Of a stretch of DNA of 38,883 nt, positions 15,593 to 24,406 are shown piece after piece (the stretch's first letter is position 1; every line of letters starts with the position of its first letter). The notes under the pieces are model-generated. The model worked only from the letters and a program-made list of their open reading frames with translations. It made no database searches and had not been told where the DNA came from. The DNA is from Limiplasma sp036652695 (GTDB taxonomy: Bacteria; Bacillota; Clostridia; Christensenellales; Aristaeellaceae). Where the stretch lies: assembly GCA_036652695.1 (NCBI GenBank), contig JAVVVJ010000019.1:1-38883 (forward strand). Reading direction: 5' to 3'. Made by a program: the position numbers and the translations under genes.

Positions 15593-17962
15593 ATGGATAT
15601 CATCACGATGGACACAGAGGAAAGGCCACAAGCCGTGGAAGCCGCGTTTCGCGTATCTGTCCGCGATCTCGTGGCTTTTTCTTATTTCCCGGCAGATATC
15701 ATGCCCGGAACGGATATGCGCGAGCTGTGGGCGGGCACGCAGGCGCATCAGGCGCGCCAGCGTGGGCAGGAGGGGCAGGCAGAGCGCGCCATCAAGCATC
15801 GGTTCGCGCTAAACGGCGAAAGCGTGCTGGTCTATGGCCGCATGGACGCGTTCACGGAGGGTGACGTTCCTTTTGTGGAGGAAATCAAGCTTGGCTCCGG
15901 CGAAGAGCCTTCCGCGCGCTCAGAGCACCGTGCGCAAGCGTTGTGCTATGCCGCCATGGTGGCGCAGGAGCAACCCTGTGCGGCGGTTCGGTTCGCGGTC
16001 AGCTACGTCAACCTGCAGGGCAAGGTGCTGCGGGTTTTTTCGGAAACGCTTGAGAATGAACTGCTCCTTGCGCAAATGAATGCGCTGCTCGCCCCCTATA
16101 TCGCCTTTGCAGTGCGGGAGCGCGCGCATCGCGAGCGGCGCGATGCCTCCTTGCGTGCGCTGCCCTTCCCCTTTGAACGCTACCGCGCCGGGCAGCGCGA
16201 GCTTGCGGCGCAGGTATATACCGCCATCGTGCGCGGCAAGCGGCTGGTCGCCAGCCTCCCCACGGGCACGGGCAAGAGCGCCGCGGTGCTCTACCCCGCC
16301 TTAAAGGCCATGGGCGAGGGAAAAACACGCAAAATTCTCTACCTCACGGCGCGCAACACGGCGCGCCAAAGCCCACTGAACGCGCTGGAGCGCATGCACG
16401 CGCAGGGCATGCGCGCACGCTGCGCAACGCTCACTGCCAAGGAAAAGCTGTGCCCAACGCTCGCACGCTGCCACCCGGACGCCTGTTCCCGCGCAAAGGG
16501 GCATTATTTGCGGCAAAGCGCGGCGATTGACGAGCTGCTTCTTGTCGATTGCCCCTGCTGGACGGATGAGGTGATCATGCAGGCGGCAGATCGGCACGAG
16601 GTCTGCCCCTTCGAGCTGGCGCTTGCGCTTGTGGAGCTTGCGGACGTGGTGTTGATGGATCTCAATTACATCTTTGACCCGTTCGCACAGATCAAGCGGC
16701 TGAACCACCGGCATACGACGCTGCTTGTGGATGAGGCGCACCACGCCGTGGATCGCGTGCGGGAAAGCCTGTCCGGCGAGCTTAACAGCAGCGTGCTGGT
16801 AAAAGCGCGCGCTGGCTTTGGTAAGGTGGTCGGGCGCAGGCATGCGTACTATCTGGCGCTAGGCAGACTGATTGCCGCATTGCGGGCGCTGGGCTGTGAA
16901 GGCGGCACGGAGGAAAACGCGCCAGCCCCGCATTCTCCGGCAGAAGCGTTGACGCTGCCCACGCTTCCCCCCGCCCTCCCCGCCGCCGCACAAGCGGTGC
17001 TGGACGAGGCGCTCGCGCTCTTCCATCACCCGGTCTCAAGCGGGGAGCAGATGTCCGAAATCTCAGCGGTGGTGCGGCTTTGCTTGCCCTTTTTGTACGC
17101 GGCGGAGCATCTGGACGAGGATTACGCCATTTTGTTGGAAAAGCATGGGAAGGAGCGCACGCTCACGCTATACTGCCTGCTACCCGCAAAGGAAATGGAG
17201 CGCCAAACAAAGCCCATGCGCGGCGTTGTGTACTTTTCCGCCACGCTCGCGCCCTTGCCCGCTATGCGCCAGCTTCTAGGCGGCGCGGAGGGCGACGCCT
17301 GCTTTTCACTGCCCTCCCCCTTCCCACCGCAGCGCCTAGCCGTGGTGCGGCGGAGCATCTCCACGCGCTATGAAGGCCGCGAGGCAAGCGCGGCGCAGGT
17401 GGCGGGGAGCATCGCAGAGGCGGTAACGGCGCGGCGCGGCAAATACATTGCATACTTTCCAAGCTATGCCTACCTCGCGCTGGTGCTTGAGCATTTGGTG
17501 CAGGAAGAGCTTCCGGCGCTGTGGGTGCAGCGCCGCGATATGACCGATGATGACCGCGCGGCTTTCCTTGCCGCCTTTGTAAGCGACAGTGCGCCAAAGC
17601 TCGGCCTTTGCGTGCTGGGCGGCCTGTTCAGCGAAGGCATTGACCTGCCCGGCGAACAGCTCATCGGGGTCATCATCGTCGGCATGGGACTGGCAACCCC
17701 ATCGGCAAAGCTGCGTGCCGTGCAAGCCTGCTATGAGCGGCATTTCGGCGATGGCTTTGGCTATGCCTGCCGCATCCCCGCCATGCAGAAGGTGGCACAG
17801 GCGGGCGGGCGCGTCATCCGCGATGAACAGGATCGGGGGCTGGTGCTTCTGCTGGATGAACGGTATTATCGCCGGGAGTATGCAAGTCTGCTGCCGCCGG
17901 AGTGGCAGCTTCAAAACGAAAACATCACGGCGGCAGTCAAACGATTGGAGGCTATGGAATGA
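15593..17962 (+). CDS. PD-(D/E)XK nuclease / DinG-XPD-type Fe-S DNA helicase fusion
   Basis: A 789-aa DNA repair-type enzyme. The N-terminal part has a Cas4/RecB-like nuclease signature, D85 (YGRMDAF) and E97-x-K99 (FVEEIKL). From residue ~190 there is a superfamily-2 helicase: Walker A PTGTGKS (223-229), motif Ia LYLTARN, four cysteines (C287, C293, C298, C338) placed as the Fe-S cluster of XPD/DinG helicases, DEAH box VDEAHH (379-384), then VVYFSATLAP, FSEGIDLPGE and QAGGRVIRDEQDRG as the C-terminal motifs. This layout recurs in Clostridia; its role is presumed to be processing of damaged or branched DNA. The ATG at 15593 has only an adjacent AAAGG; the ATG at 15608 is an alternative. The stop overlaps the next gene in ATGA. 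Confidence 0.88.
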   Translation: MDIITMDTEERPQAVEAAFRVSVRDLVAFSYFPADIMPGTDMRELWAGTQAHQARQRGQEGQAERAIKHRFALNGESVLVYGRMDAFTEGDVPFVEEIKLGSGEEPSARSEHRAQALCYAAMVAQEQPCAAVRFAVSYVNLQGKVLRVFSETLENELLLAQMNALLAPYIAFAVRERAHRERRDASLRALPFPFERYRAGQRELAAQVYTAIVRGKRLVASLPTGTGKSAAVLYPALKAMGEGKTRKILYLTARNTARQSPLNALERMHAQGMRARCATLTAKEKLCPTLARCHPDACSRAKGHYLRQSAAIDELLLVDCPCWTDEVIMQAADRHEVCPFELALALVELADVVLMDLNYIFDPFAQIKRLNHRHTTLLVDEAHHAVDRVRESLSGELNSSVLVKARAGFGKVVGRRHAYYLALGRLIAALRALGCEGGTEENAPAPHSPAEALTLPTLPPALPAAAQAVLDEALALFHHPVSSGEQMSEISAVVRLCLPFLYAAEHLDEDYAILLEKHGKERTLTLYCLLPAKEMERQTKPMRGVVYFSATLAPLPAMRQLLGGAEGDACFSLPSPFPPQRLAVVRRSISTRYEGREASAAQVAGSIAEAVTARRGKYIAYFPSYAYLALVLEHLVQEELPALWVQRRDMTDDDRAAFLAAFVSDSAPKLGLCVLGGLFSEGIDLPGEQLIGVIIVGMGLATPSAKLRAVQACYERHFGDGFGYACRIPAMQKVAQAGGRVIRDEQDRGLVLLLDERYYRREYASLLPPEWQLQNENITAAVKRLEAME

Positions 17963-18951
17963 AAAAATTCGAAATCAAAAAAGCACGCGCAAACCGATCC
18001 ACGTGCAAATGGCTGCTGACGATGGCGGCATTGTTTGCGCTGAGCCTGCCGCTCGCGGCCTGCGATGCCGGCGTGTCGCAGGCGCCCAGCACAGGCATTT
18101 GCTACCGCGTCACCAACGGGCGAAACGAGCTTTTTTTGCTTGGCTCCATCCACATCGGCAGCAAGCGCATGTATCCCTTTGGCTCGCATATCGCGCAGGC
18201 GCTTCACGCGGCAGATACGCTCGTTTTTGAATGCGATACCGAAGCCCCCTCCGCCGTGCCCCTGATGAATGCCATGATGGCCTGCCCGCCGGGTGAGACG
18301 CTCGAGCAGCTCGTAAGCCCCGAAACCTATGCCCTGCTTGCACAGGTATGCGAACAAACCGGTATCCCGCTCGTCTCCATGAACGCCCTGCGCCCTTGGG
18401 CGGCGGTGAGCGCGCTTTCCCTGCCGCAGGCCGCCGCCGAAATGGGCGTAAAGGACGCAAACGCGGCCTATGCGCTTGGGGTGGAGGCGCAGGTGCGCAA
18501 GCTCGGAGGCGACAAACCCCGCGCCTATCTGGAAACCGTGCGTGAACAGCTCGATGTGTTAAGCGGCTTCAGCGCTGAATTGCAGGATTATCTGCTGTCC
18601 AGCACCTGCACGGCCATTCTGCACCCAGAGGAAGCCACGGGAATGGACGCGGGCATTCAATCATGGCCTGATTGGTGGGCGAACGGCGACGCGGACGCCT
18701 TCGCGCAATCTTACATAGAGGGCGCGAAGGCCGATCCGCAACAGGCGCTGATCGCGGAGTACAACACAGCGCTGATCACTGCTCGCAACCAGCGCATGGC
18801 CGATGGCCTGCGTGCGCTGCTGGAAGGCGAGGAAGGCCATTCGTATTTTGCAACCGTCGGGCTTTTACATCTGGTGCTGCCGGGCGATAGCGTGGTGGAA
18901 CGGCTGCAAAGCATGGGCTATCAGGTGGAACGCGTGCTGCCGCATTCCTGA
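17959..18951 (+). CDS. TraB/GumN family lipoprotein
   Basis: A 330-aa exported protein with a lipobox (LSLPLAAC, Cys near residue 34) predicting attachment to the outer face of the membrane. The TraB/GumN domain (PF01963 type) is shown by LFLLGSIHIGSKRMYP at the start, TLVFECDTE, YLETVREQLDVLSGF in the middle, and YFATVGLLHLVLPGDSVVERL at the end, containing the conserved Gx(2)H motifs. Some TraB proteins are proposed to be metal-dependent proteases; no activity can be assigned here. The ATG overlaps the helicase stop by 4 bp with GGAGG 7 bases upstream. Its last 31 bases overlap the convergent phoR gene. Confidence 0.87.
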   Translation: MKKFEIKKARANRSTCKWLLTMAALFALSLPLAACDAGVSQAPSTGICYRVTNGRNELFLLGSIHIGSKRMYPFGSHIAQALHAADTLVFECDTEAPSAVPLMNAMMACPPGETLEQLVSPETYALLAQVCEQTGIPLVSMNALRPWAAVSALSLPQAAAEMGVKDANAAYALGVEAQVRKLGGDKPRAYLETVREQLDVLSGFSAELQDYLLSSTCTAILHPEEATGMDAGIQSWPDWWANGDADAFAQSYIEGAKADPQQALIAEYNTALITARNQRMADGLRALLEGEEGHSYFATVGLLHLVLPGDSVVERLQSMGYQVERVLPHS

Positions 18952-20597
18952 AACCACAGCGTCACGCAGGTGCCCGCGCCGACCTCGCTCTCCAGCGCTA
19001 GCCGTGCGCGATGATATTCCGCGCCGTGCTTCACAATGGAAAGCCCCAGCCCCGTGCCGCCGGTGCGTTTGCTTCGGCTGCCATCCACGCGGTAGAACCG
19101 TTCAAACACCTTGCTTTGATGCTCTTGAGGAATCCCGATGCCCGTATCGCGCACGCTCACACGCGCCTTGTCGCCCTCTCGCGTGACGCGCACACACACC
19201 TCCCCGTTGGGACGGTTGTATTTCACGCCGTTTTCAATCAGGTTGCGCAGCATTTCGTCAAGCAAAGTCGCGTCGCCCATCGTTTCCACAGGCTCGCCCT
19301 CCGCACGGAGCCGCACGTTCGCACCCTGCGCAAGCTCCTCCTCTGCCACAAGCGCGGCACGCGCCGCCGCCAGCAGCTCAATGCGCTCCAGCCGCCCTGC
19401 TGCAAAACCCTCGTCCAGCTGAGACAAATGCAGAATGTCCTCAATCAGCTTCAGCAGCCGTCGGCTCTCATCGTAGATTTTTCGCGCGAACACAGGCACG
19501 TCATGCGCCTGCGCCAGCCCGTTTTGCAACAGCTCCGCATAGCCGCTGATGGTGGTAAGCGGCGTGCGAAGCTCATGGCTTACGTTTGCCGTAAAGCGCT
19601 TGCGCGCCCGCTCGCTGGCGCTGTGCTCCGTCACATCCTGAATGAGCAGCACAATGCCCTCGCGATGGCGCACGACGCTTGCGGTCAGCAGGTAGTCGCG
19701 CCCATCAGCGCTCATTTCCGCACGCGCGCTCGCACCCTTTTGCGCCTTGTCCACAGTCTCCAGCAGCGTTTGAGAGCGGTTGTATACCGGCAGCGCCGTA
19801 TGCCCCTCCACAGGCCTCTGCGTGCGCAAAATGGCGCGGGCACAGTCGTTCATGAGCAGCACATGGCGGTGCTCGTCCAAAATCAGCAGTCCCTCGTTCA
19901 TGTGCCCAATGATGGTATCCAGCTCGTTTCGCCGATCGCGAATTTCCTTCATCTGCATTTCAAGCTTCCGGTTTTGCTCTGCCATGCGCCTGAGCATCGG
20001 GGATAGCTCATCGTACACACGGTTGCTAAGCGGGTTTTCCAGATCAATCTCGTTAATGGGTCGCACCAGCGTCTTTGTCCACGCGCGCGAACCGATCGCC
20101 GCCAGCACGAGCACCGCCGCCGTACCCAGCGCGAGCACCCAAATCATACGCGCCAAATAGCCGCCCACGCTTTTTTGCGTGGCGGAAATGCGCAGAAAGC
20201 CGCCATCCGCAAGGCGCTTCACGCAATAAATCTGCTCCTCCAAAAGCGTATCCGAATAGCGGCGAGCAAACCCCTTGCCGCTTTCCCGCGCCTGCACAAT
20301 TTCCTCACGATCCTTGTGGTTGGGCATGGTTTCGCTCTTGTTTTGATTGTCATAGCGCACGGTGCCGTCCCGCGCGACCAGCGTCACCCGGTTTGGAATG
20401 CTCAAACCCTTGAGCGTCTGCAAAAAAGCGTCCGTCTGCTCTGCACGCAGGGAGTCAAGCATATCCAGCTCCTGCCACAGCTGTTCCTCCAGCTGCGCCT
20501 CCATCATGCGGTAGCCCTGCACCGCCGCCATCACGCCCACAAGCAGCGCCGCCACCAGCGTCAAAATCAACGCGCCCCTAAAGATCTTTTGTCTCAT
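18921..20597 (-). CDS. phoR: Phosphate-sensing histidine kinase PhoR
   Basis: A 558-aa membrane sensor kinase. TM1 (about 8-28), an extracytoplasmic domain, TM2 (about 150-170), a HAMP-like linker, a PAS domain (about 222-325), HisKA with phosphoacceptor H341 (FTANVSHELRTPLT), and HATPase with N box NLIENGVKYN, VRDTGIGIP and TGGTGLGLSIVKH. Together with PhoB it controls the phosphate-starvation response. The ATG at 20597 was chosen because GGAGG lies 6 bases upstream; it starts 20 bp inside phoB. The C-terminal eight residues (ECGSTRST) are encoded antisense to the end of the TraB gene and look like an extension past the normal domain end. Last gene of the pst-pho operon; no terminator seen. 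Confidence 0.93.
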   Translation of the reverse strand: MRQKIFRGALILTLVAALLVGVMAAVQGYRMMEAQLEEQLWQELDMLDSLRAEQTDAFLQTLKGLSIPNRVTLVARDGTVRYDNQNKSETMPNHKDREEIVQARESGKGFARRYSDTLLEEQIYCVKRLADGGFLRISATQKSVGGYLARMIWVLALGTAAVLVLAAIGSRAWTKTLVRPINEIDLENPLSNRVYDELSPMLRRMAEQNRKLEMQMKEIRDRRNELDTIIGHMNEGLLILDEHRHVLLMNDCARAILRTQRPVEGHTALPVYNRSQTLLETVDKAQKGASARAEMSADGRDYLLTASVVRHREGIVLLIQDVTEHSASERARKRFTANVSHELRTPLTTISGYAELLQNGLAQAHDVPVFARKIYDESRRLLKLIEDILHLSQLDEGFAAGRLERIELLAAARAALVAEEELAQGANVRLRAEGEPVETMGDATLLDEMLRNLIENGVKYNRPNGEVCVRVTREGDKARVSVRDTGIGIPQEHQSKVFERFYRVDGSRSKRTGGTGLGLSIVKHGAEYHRARLALESEVGAGTCVTLWFQECGSTRST

Positions 20598-21267
20598 GCT
20601 CGGCCTCCATCCGGTAGCCAACGCCGCGCACTGTCTGCACAAGCGCGCTCTGCTCCCCAAGCTTCACGCGCAAAGTGCGCATATGCACGTCCACCGTGCG
20701 GGTATCGCCTACATACTCCATCCCCCACACCGTATCCAGCAGCCGTTCGCGCGTAAGCGCGATGCCTTGGTTGACCAGCAGATAGCGCAAAAGTTCAAAT
20801 TCCATATGCGTCAGCAAAATTTCCATTTCGCCCGCAAATACCTTGTGCCGTTGGGTATCCATCAATAGGCTGCCGCAGCGCAGCTCGCCGCGCGGCTCGC
20901 CCGCCTGTGTGCGGCGCAGCACGGCCTTGACGCGGCTGATCAGCTCCATCACGCCAAAGGGCTTCACCACATAGTCGTCCGCACCAGCGTCCAAGCCCTG
21001 CACCTTATCCATCTCCTCGCCGCGCGCGGTCACCATCAGCACCGGAACAGCACGCGCACGCGCATCGCGCTTCATGCGAGCCAGCAGCGCGTGTCCGTCC
21101 TCCCCCGGCAGCATCACATCCAACAGCACCAGCTCCGGCAGCTCTGCCGCAAGCGCGCTCCAAAACGATACGCCCTCCTCAAAGCCGCGCGTGTCAAAGC
21201 CCGCTTGCTTGAGCGCATAGCATTCCAGCTCTCGTATGCTTCGGTCGTCCTCCACCACGTAGATCAT
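20578..21267 (-). CDS. phoB: OmpR-family response regulator PhoB/PhoP
   Basis: A 229-aa transcription factor. The receiver domain has acidic pocket E6-D7-D8, phosphoacceptor D50 (VLLDVMLP), T80 and K102 (YVVKPF). The C-terminal winged helix ends in the typical HMRTLRVKL and VRGVGYRME blocks. It is the cognate regulator of the neighbouring PhoR and should bind the two-copy TTTACA box upstream of pstS, closing a positive feedback loop. The ATG at 21267 overlaps the phoU stop by 4 bp. The Firmicute name phoP would be equally apt. Confidence 0.93.
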   Translation of the reverse strand: MIYVVEDDRSIRELECYALKQAGFDTRGFEEGVSFWSALAAELPELVLLDVMLPGEDGHALLARMKRDARARAVPVLMVTARGEEMDKVQGLDAGADDYVVKPFGVMELISRVKAVLRRTQAGEPRGELRCGSLLMDTQRHKVFAGEMEILLTHMEFELLRYLLVNQGIALTRERLLDTVWGMEYVGDTRTVDVHMRTLRVKLGEQSALVQTVRGVGYRMEAEHETKDL

Positions 21268-21920
21268 TGCAGCTCTTCTCCCTTATACGCGCCCGTCACA
21301 GAGAACTCCACCCATTCGCTGATGTTCACAGCGTGATCGCCAATGCGCTCAAAATACTTGGCAATCATCAACAGGTCAAGCGCCCGCTGACCCTGTGCGG
21401 AATCCCGCGCCAAAATCTCGATCAGCTCGGCTTTAATGCGCATGAATAGCCCATCCACCACATCGTCACTCGCCATCACTTCACGCGCTAAGTTTACATC
21501 ACCGGATACATAGGCGTCAATCGCGCGGTGTACCATGTCCGCAGTAGCGCGCGCCATGTCCCGCACGTTCCCCGGGCTTTGCACAATGCCCTCCGCGCCA
21601 AGCATCGTTACAATCTCGCAGATATCCGCCGCCTGATCGCCCACACGCTCCATATCCGTAATCATTTTAAGTGCCGAGCTCACCTTGCGCAGGTCGCGCG
21701 CGATAGGCTGCTGCGTCAGCAATAGCCGCAGGCACATCGTTTCGATTGCGCGCTCCTTTTGATCCACCAGCACGTCTGCGCGCATCACCTCGCCTGCCAG
21801 CACCTCGTCCTGCCTGAGAAGCGCGTCGCACGCCTTGTCAATCGCATCCTCAATCATCGCGCCCATCGCAATCATCTCCTGCGCAAGCTCCTCCAGCTGC
21901 GCGTCAAAAACCCGCCTCAT
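21264..21920 (-). CDS. phoU: Phosphate transport regulator PhoU
   Basis: A 218-aa helical cytoplasmic protein with two PhoU repeats, each with the metal-binding ExxxD-type core (ALKMITDMERVGDQAADI and LLMIAKYFERIGDHAVNI). PhoU links Pst transporter activity to PhoR signalling. The start ATG shares a base with the pstB stop, and the stop overlaps the phoB start in ATGA, so it is tightly coupled on both sides. Confidence 0.95.
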   Translation of the reverse strand: MRRVFDAQLEELAQEMIAMGAMIEDAIDKACDALLRQDEVLAGEVMRADVLVDQKERAIETMCLRLLLTQQPIARDLRKVSSALKMITDMERVGDQAADICEIVTMLGAEGIVQSPGNVRDMARATADMVHRAIDAYVSGDVNLAREVMASDDVVDGLFMRIKAELIEILARDSAQGQRALDLLMIAKYFERIGDHAVNISEWVEFSVTGAYKGEELQ

Positions 21921-22669
21921 CAGCCAAACCTCCCTGTGATATAGTCCTCGGTGCGCTTATCGCTCGGCTTGGAAAACAACCTTTCCGTGGCATCGGTCTC
22001 CACAATTTCCCCCAGCAGAAAAAACGACGTTTGATCGCTCACGCGAAGCGCCTGCTGCATGTTATGCGTCACCATCACAATGGTATAGCGCTCCTTAAGC
22101 TCCGTTACCAGCTCCTCGATCTTTGCGGTGGAAATCGGGTCCAGCGCTGAGGTTGGCTCATCCATCAGCAGCACCTCTGGCTGCACAGCCAGCGCGCGCG
22201 CAATGCACAGCCGCTGCTGCTGCCCGCCAGAGAGCGCCATGGCACTCTTTTGCAGGCGATCCTTCATTTCATCCCAGATGGCGGCGCTGCGCAGGGAGCC
22301 TTCCACCAGCTCATCCAGCTTCGCCTTGCCGCGCACGCCATGCGTCCGCGGCCCATAGGCAATGTTTTCGTACACGCTCATGGGAAAGGGGTTTGGCTTT
22401 TGAAACACCATGCCCACGCGCTTTCGCAGCAGGTTCACATCTACGCCGCTCAGAATGTTCGTGCCGTCCAGCAGTACCTTGCCTGTGATGCGGCAGCCGG
22501 GCACAAGGTCGTTCATGCGGTTGAAGGTCTTGAGCAGCGTGCTCTTGCCGCAGCCCGATGGGCCGATGAACGCGGTAATCCGGTTGCGCCCAATGGATAG
22601 GTTAACGCCCTTCAAGGCGTGAAATTTCTCATAATATAAATCCAGATTTTCTATCTTCAGCTTTTCCAT
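21920..22669 (-). CDS. pstB: Phosphate ABC transporter ATP-binding protein PstB
   Basis: A 249-aa ATPase of the high-affinity phosphate importer. Walker A GPSGCGKST is at residues 36-44, Q-loop VFQKPNPFPMSVYEN, signature LSGGQQQR, Walker B VLLMDEPTSALDP and H-loop VTHN are all present, and the PstB-typical KTFNRMNDL follows Walker A. It is separated from pstA by 31 bp and overlaps phoU by one base. AGAGG lies about 10 bases upstream of the ATG. Confidence 0.96.
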   Translation of the reverse strand: MEKLKIENLDLYYEKFHALKGVNLSIGRNRITAFIGPSGCGKSTLLKTFNRMNDLVPGCRITGKVLLDGTNILSGVDVNLLRKRVGMVFQKPNPFPMSVYENIAYGPRTHGVRGKAKLDELVEGSLRSAAIWDEMKDRLQKSAMALSGGQQQRLCIARALAVQPEVLLMDEPTSALDPISTAKIEELVTELKERYTIVMVTHNMQQALRVSDQTSFFLLGEIVETDATERLFSKPSDKRTEDYITGRFG

Positions 22670-22700
22670 GCCGCCACAATCCTCTCCCCTCTCAACAGGG

Positions 22701-23552
22701 CTATCCTCTCGTCAAACGCTTTGCCACAAAGGAGCTCAGCGCGTTCATGCCCGCCACAATAGCCAGCAGCACCACCGCCGTGGCGGAGGCTTCGTTTACG
22801 TGCAGCCCCTCACCCGATAGCACATACATGTGTACCGCAAGCGTCCGCCCGGAATCCATCAGGCTGCCGGGCATATCGCCCACCGTGCCAGCCGTGTAAA
22901 TCAGCGCCGCAGTCTCGCCCACCACGCGCCCAATCGCCAGCAGCACACCCGCCAAAATACCCGAGCCCGCAGGCGGCAGCACAATGCGAAGCACCGTGCG
23001 CAGCCGTCCCGCCCCCAGCCCAAAGCTCCCCTCGCGGTAGCTGTCCGGTATGGCAAGCAGCGCCTCCTCCGTGGTGCGCAAAATCAACGGCAGAATCATC
23101 ATGGCAAGCGTCATGCCGCCTGCCAGCAGCGAATAGCTCCATTTCAGCGTCGTTACAAAAAACATCCATCCAAACAATCCATAAAGGATGGATGGAATGC
23201 CCGAAAGCGTTTCGGCCGTCAGCCGCACCGCTTTTACCAATCGGCTTCCCCGGTTGGCGTATTCCGATAGATAAATCGCTCCGCCCACGCCAAGCGGCAT
23301 CGCCAAGAGCAGCGAGAGCAGCGTCATCGCCAGCGTGTTCACCAATGCGGGCATCAAGCTCACATTTTCGCTGTTGTACGCAAGCGAGAACAGTTCCGGT
23401 TTTAGGTGCGGAATGCCCGTTGCCAAAATATAGCCCACCAGCAGCGCAAGCACTGCCGCCACCACCCCCGCGCTCAGCACGCAAAGCATGCGCAGCACGA
23501 ACGAGCCGGGGTAGCGGCGGACGTTTTCCCATAGTAGCTTTGTTTTGCTCAT
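22701..23552 (-). CDS. pstA: Phosphate ABC transporter permease PstA
   Basis: A 283-aa membrane subunit with six predicted helices. The cytoplasmic coupling segment EALLAIPDSYREGSFGLGAG followed by RTVLRIVLPPAGSGI is typical of PstA, and AIGRVVGETAALIYTAG is conserved. AGGAGG lies 8 bases upstream of the ATG, which overlaps the pstC stop by 4 bp. Confidence 0.95.
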   Translation of the reverse strand: MSKTKLLWENVRRYPGSFVLRMLCVLSAGVVAAVLALLVGYILATGIPHLKPELFSLAYNSENVSLMPALVNTLAMTLLSLLLAMPLGVGGAIYLSEYANRGSRLVKAVRLTAETLSGIPSILYGLFGWMFFVTTLKWSYSLLAGGMTLAMMILPLILRTTEEALLAIPDSYREGSFGLGAGRLRTVLRIVLPPAGSGILAGVLLAIGRVVGETAALIYTAGTVGDMPGSLMDSGRTLAVHMYVLSGEGLHVNEASATAVVLLAIVAGMNALSSFVAKRLTRG

Positions 23553-24403
23553 TGTACCTGCCTCCTGTGAAGCACCGAGAACAGGGCGTTAATGATCATG
23601 ATAAACACAAACAGCACCACTCCGGTGGCGATGAGCGCCTCCCGGTGCAAATCAGCGGCATAGCCCATTTCCATAACGATGTTTACCGTCAGCGTTCGTA
23701 TGCCCTTCAGCATTCCGGCAGGCATGCGCGCTTGGTTGCCCGCCACCATCATCACAGCCATGGTTTCGCCCACCGCGCGCCCAACGCCCAAGATCATCGC
23801 GGCCAAAATGCCGGATTTGGCGGCTGGAATCACGGTGCGAAACACGCTCGCCTCCTTGGTAGCACCCAACGCTAGGCTGCCTTCGTAGTAATTTTCGGGT
23901 ACTGAGCGAATCGCGGATTCCGCCACTTGGATCATCGTGGGGAGAATCATCATCGCCAGCAAAATGCATGCGGTGAGCATGCTGTTTCCGTTCCCGCCGA
24001 AGGTATCCTTCACAAAGGGCACAATGGCCGTCAACCCAAAGAACCCATAGACGACCGATGGGATGCCCGCCAGCAGCGCCACCGCGGGCTTGAGCACCCG
24101 GTAGAGCCTCTGCGGGCAGAAGCGAACCAAGAAAACAGCCGTGAGAATCGCAATGGGCGCGCCGAGCGCAAGTGCCCCGCCAGTCACGTAGATACTGCCC
24201 AAAATCATCGGCAGAATGCCGTAAATGTCATTGGTGGGCTTCCACTTCTGCCCCGTTAGGAAGCTCCATAGATTTACCTTGCCAAAGAAGGGCAGCCCAT
24301 TTGCGAGTAAAAACCCGCAAATCAGCATCACTGCCAAGATACAGGCGCATGCGGTGGCGCAGAATACCCACCGCATGGCCTCTTCTTTCCATTTCCTTTG
24401 CAT
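23549..24403 (-). CDS. pstC: Phosphate ABC transporter permease PstC
   Basis: A 284-aa membrane subunit, partner of PstA. It shows GIPSVVYGFFGL, the coupling segment SAIRSVPENYYEGSLALGAT and GRAVGETMAVMMVAGN. The start at 24403 lies 3 bp after the pstS stop; its ribosome site is weak, and the in-frame ATG at 24376 (MRWVFC, with AAGAGG just upstream) is an alternative that would remove nine residues. Confidence 0.94.
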   Translation of the reverse strand: MQRKWKEEAMRWVFCATACACILAVMLICGFLLANGLPFFGKVNLWSFLTGQKWKPTNDIYGILPMILGSIYVTGGALALGAPIAILTAVFLVRFCPQRLYRVLKPAVALLAGIPSVVYGFFGLTAIVPFVKDTFGGNGNSMLTACILLAMMILPTMIQVAESAIRSVPENYYEGSLALGATKEASVFRTVIPAAKSGILAAMILGVGRAVGETMAVMMVAGNQARMPAGMLKGIRTLTVNIVMEMGYAADLHREALIATGVVLFVFIMIINALFSVLHRRQVQ

Positions 24404-24406
24404 AGC

